Shown one piece after another: positions 6,721 through 6,858 of a stretch of 6,858 nucleotides of DNA. The number at the start of each line of letters is the position of its first letter. The stretch's first letter is position 1. The position numbers and the translations under genes are program-made. The notes below the pieces were generated by a model, which did no database searches, had not been told where the DNA came from, and saw only the letters and a program-made list of their open reading frames with translations. The stretch lies in contig JAICJW010000251.1 in assembly GCA_025928215.1 (NCBI GenBank), forward strand, positions 1 to 6,858. Direction: 5' to 3'. The stretch is from Chloroflexia bacterium. Lineage in GTDB: Bacteria; Chloroflexota; Chloroflexia; Thermomicrobiales; JALYUS01.

Positions 6721-6760
6721 GTCTTCAATAATCGCTGGTCACCATCCGGGGTGCAGGTCA
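6721..6760 (-). repeat. IS right terminal inverted repeat (IRR)
   Basis: Read on the minus strand from 6760 inward it begins TGACCTGCACCCCGG. Compared with IRL, the first seven bases are identical and the next seven differ by an AC/CA swap. After one gap GGT, CCAG, ATTAT and AGAC recur in the same order. Agreement is about 29 of 41 overall. It begins 38 bp after the NTF2-like stop, the spacing expected between the last gene and the end of an IS. Confidence 0.7.
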
Positions 6761-6858
6761 TGCCTGGGTTGATCCCTATCAAAATCCCGCTATGGCATAT
6801 CATGAGTATGACTTCGAACCTGTATATACCGCAGATGCCGGTCAGTTCCTCGGTTTAA
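6761..6858. other. Right flank of the IS: AT-richer DNA, possibly part of a split gene
   Basis: The plus strand is open from 6732 to the window end and from 6762 reads AWVDPYQNPAMAYHEYDFEP and onward, a plausible aromatic and acidic protein segment. The minus strand is also open from 6854 down to 6762 (TEELTGICGIYRFEV and onward). Removing the IS exactly leaves the plus frame continuous with the one at about 5007-5080. Removing it with a 4-bp target duplication would instead keep a minus frame continuous with the coiled-coil/LRR gene. Neither strand can be preferred, and no family is recognised. Confidence 0.3.

Larger units (their letters stand above)
5081..6760 (+). mobile_element. IS3-family (IS407-like group) insertion sequence with a passenger gene
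   Basis: The proposed 1680-bp element begins TGACCTG and ends CAGGTCA. It holds OrfA, OrfB in the -1 frame, and an NTF2-like gene, all on the plus strand. Its ends are imperfect inverted repeats with about 29 of 41 aligned positions identical, allowing one gap. OrfA length (88 aa), its KNW ending next to an A6 slippery run, the GTGA overlap and the DD(35)E transposase are those of the IS407 group. Typical members are about 1.2-1.5 kb with the right repeat close to the orfB stop; here it lies about 480 bp further on. No target duplication is visible (TCCA before, TGCC after), so the copy may be old, or its flanks may have recombined. Both open reading frames are intact. AT-richer DNA lies on both sides, which fits insertion into the AT-rich patch. 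Confidence 0.75.

Overview
The window looks like high-GC bacterial chromosome (63% G+C in a hand count of 1141-1200) with an AT-richer accessory patch (38% in 4321-4380, 47% in 6761-6820) that carries an insertion sequence. The gene set (ADA-family deaminase, AlkK-like acyl-CoA ligase, 12-helix MFS carrier, DoxX) and the protein style recall Chloroflexota-type genomes. That placement is an impression from family resemblance, and no marker gene here fixes the taxonomy.

Bases 1-4082 are ordinary housekeeping or metabolic genes. They are the 3' end of an adenosine-deaminase-family gene, a complete medium/long-chain acyl-CoA ligase, a strong GC hairpin between convergent genes, an MFS transporter on the minus strand, and a divergently transcribed small DoxX-like membrane protein with a textbook ribosome binding site. 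Nothing shows that these genes form one pathway.

Bases 4083-5080 are a scar zone. Two palindromic REP units in inverted orientation (4087-4174) carry the GTAG-type head of RAYT-associated REPs. Next to them is a 39-codon remnant of a HAD-superfamily hydrolase, cut off just after its catalytic motif I. Then comes an AT-rich minus-strand gene for a coiled-coil plus leucine-rich-repeat protein of unknown function. Its reading frame runs open exactly up to the left end of an insertion sequence, so its 5' end is probably cut off.

Bases 5081-6760 are best read as one IS3-family (IS407-like group) element. It has imperfect terminal inverted repeats of about 40 bp, OrfA with a helix-turn-helix and leucine zipper, and an A AAA AAC slippery site in the correct frame with a hairpin just downstream. 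OrfB has an exact DD(35)E triad. A hairpin also buries the OrfA ribosome binding site. The unusual point is that the right inverted repeat lies about 480 bp beyond the transposase stop, and that space holds a complete 129-aa NTF2/SnoaL-like gene. Its Shine-Dalgarno sequence overlaps the transposase stop codon, so the element appears to carry a translationally coupled passenger gene. This is the main candidate for something undescribed. The last 98 bases are flanking AT-rich DNA, possibly coding, which cannot be assigned.
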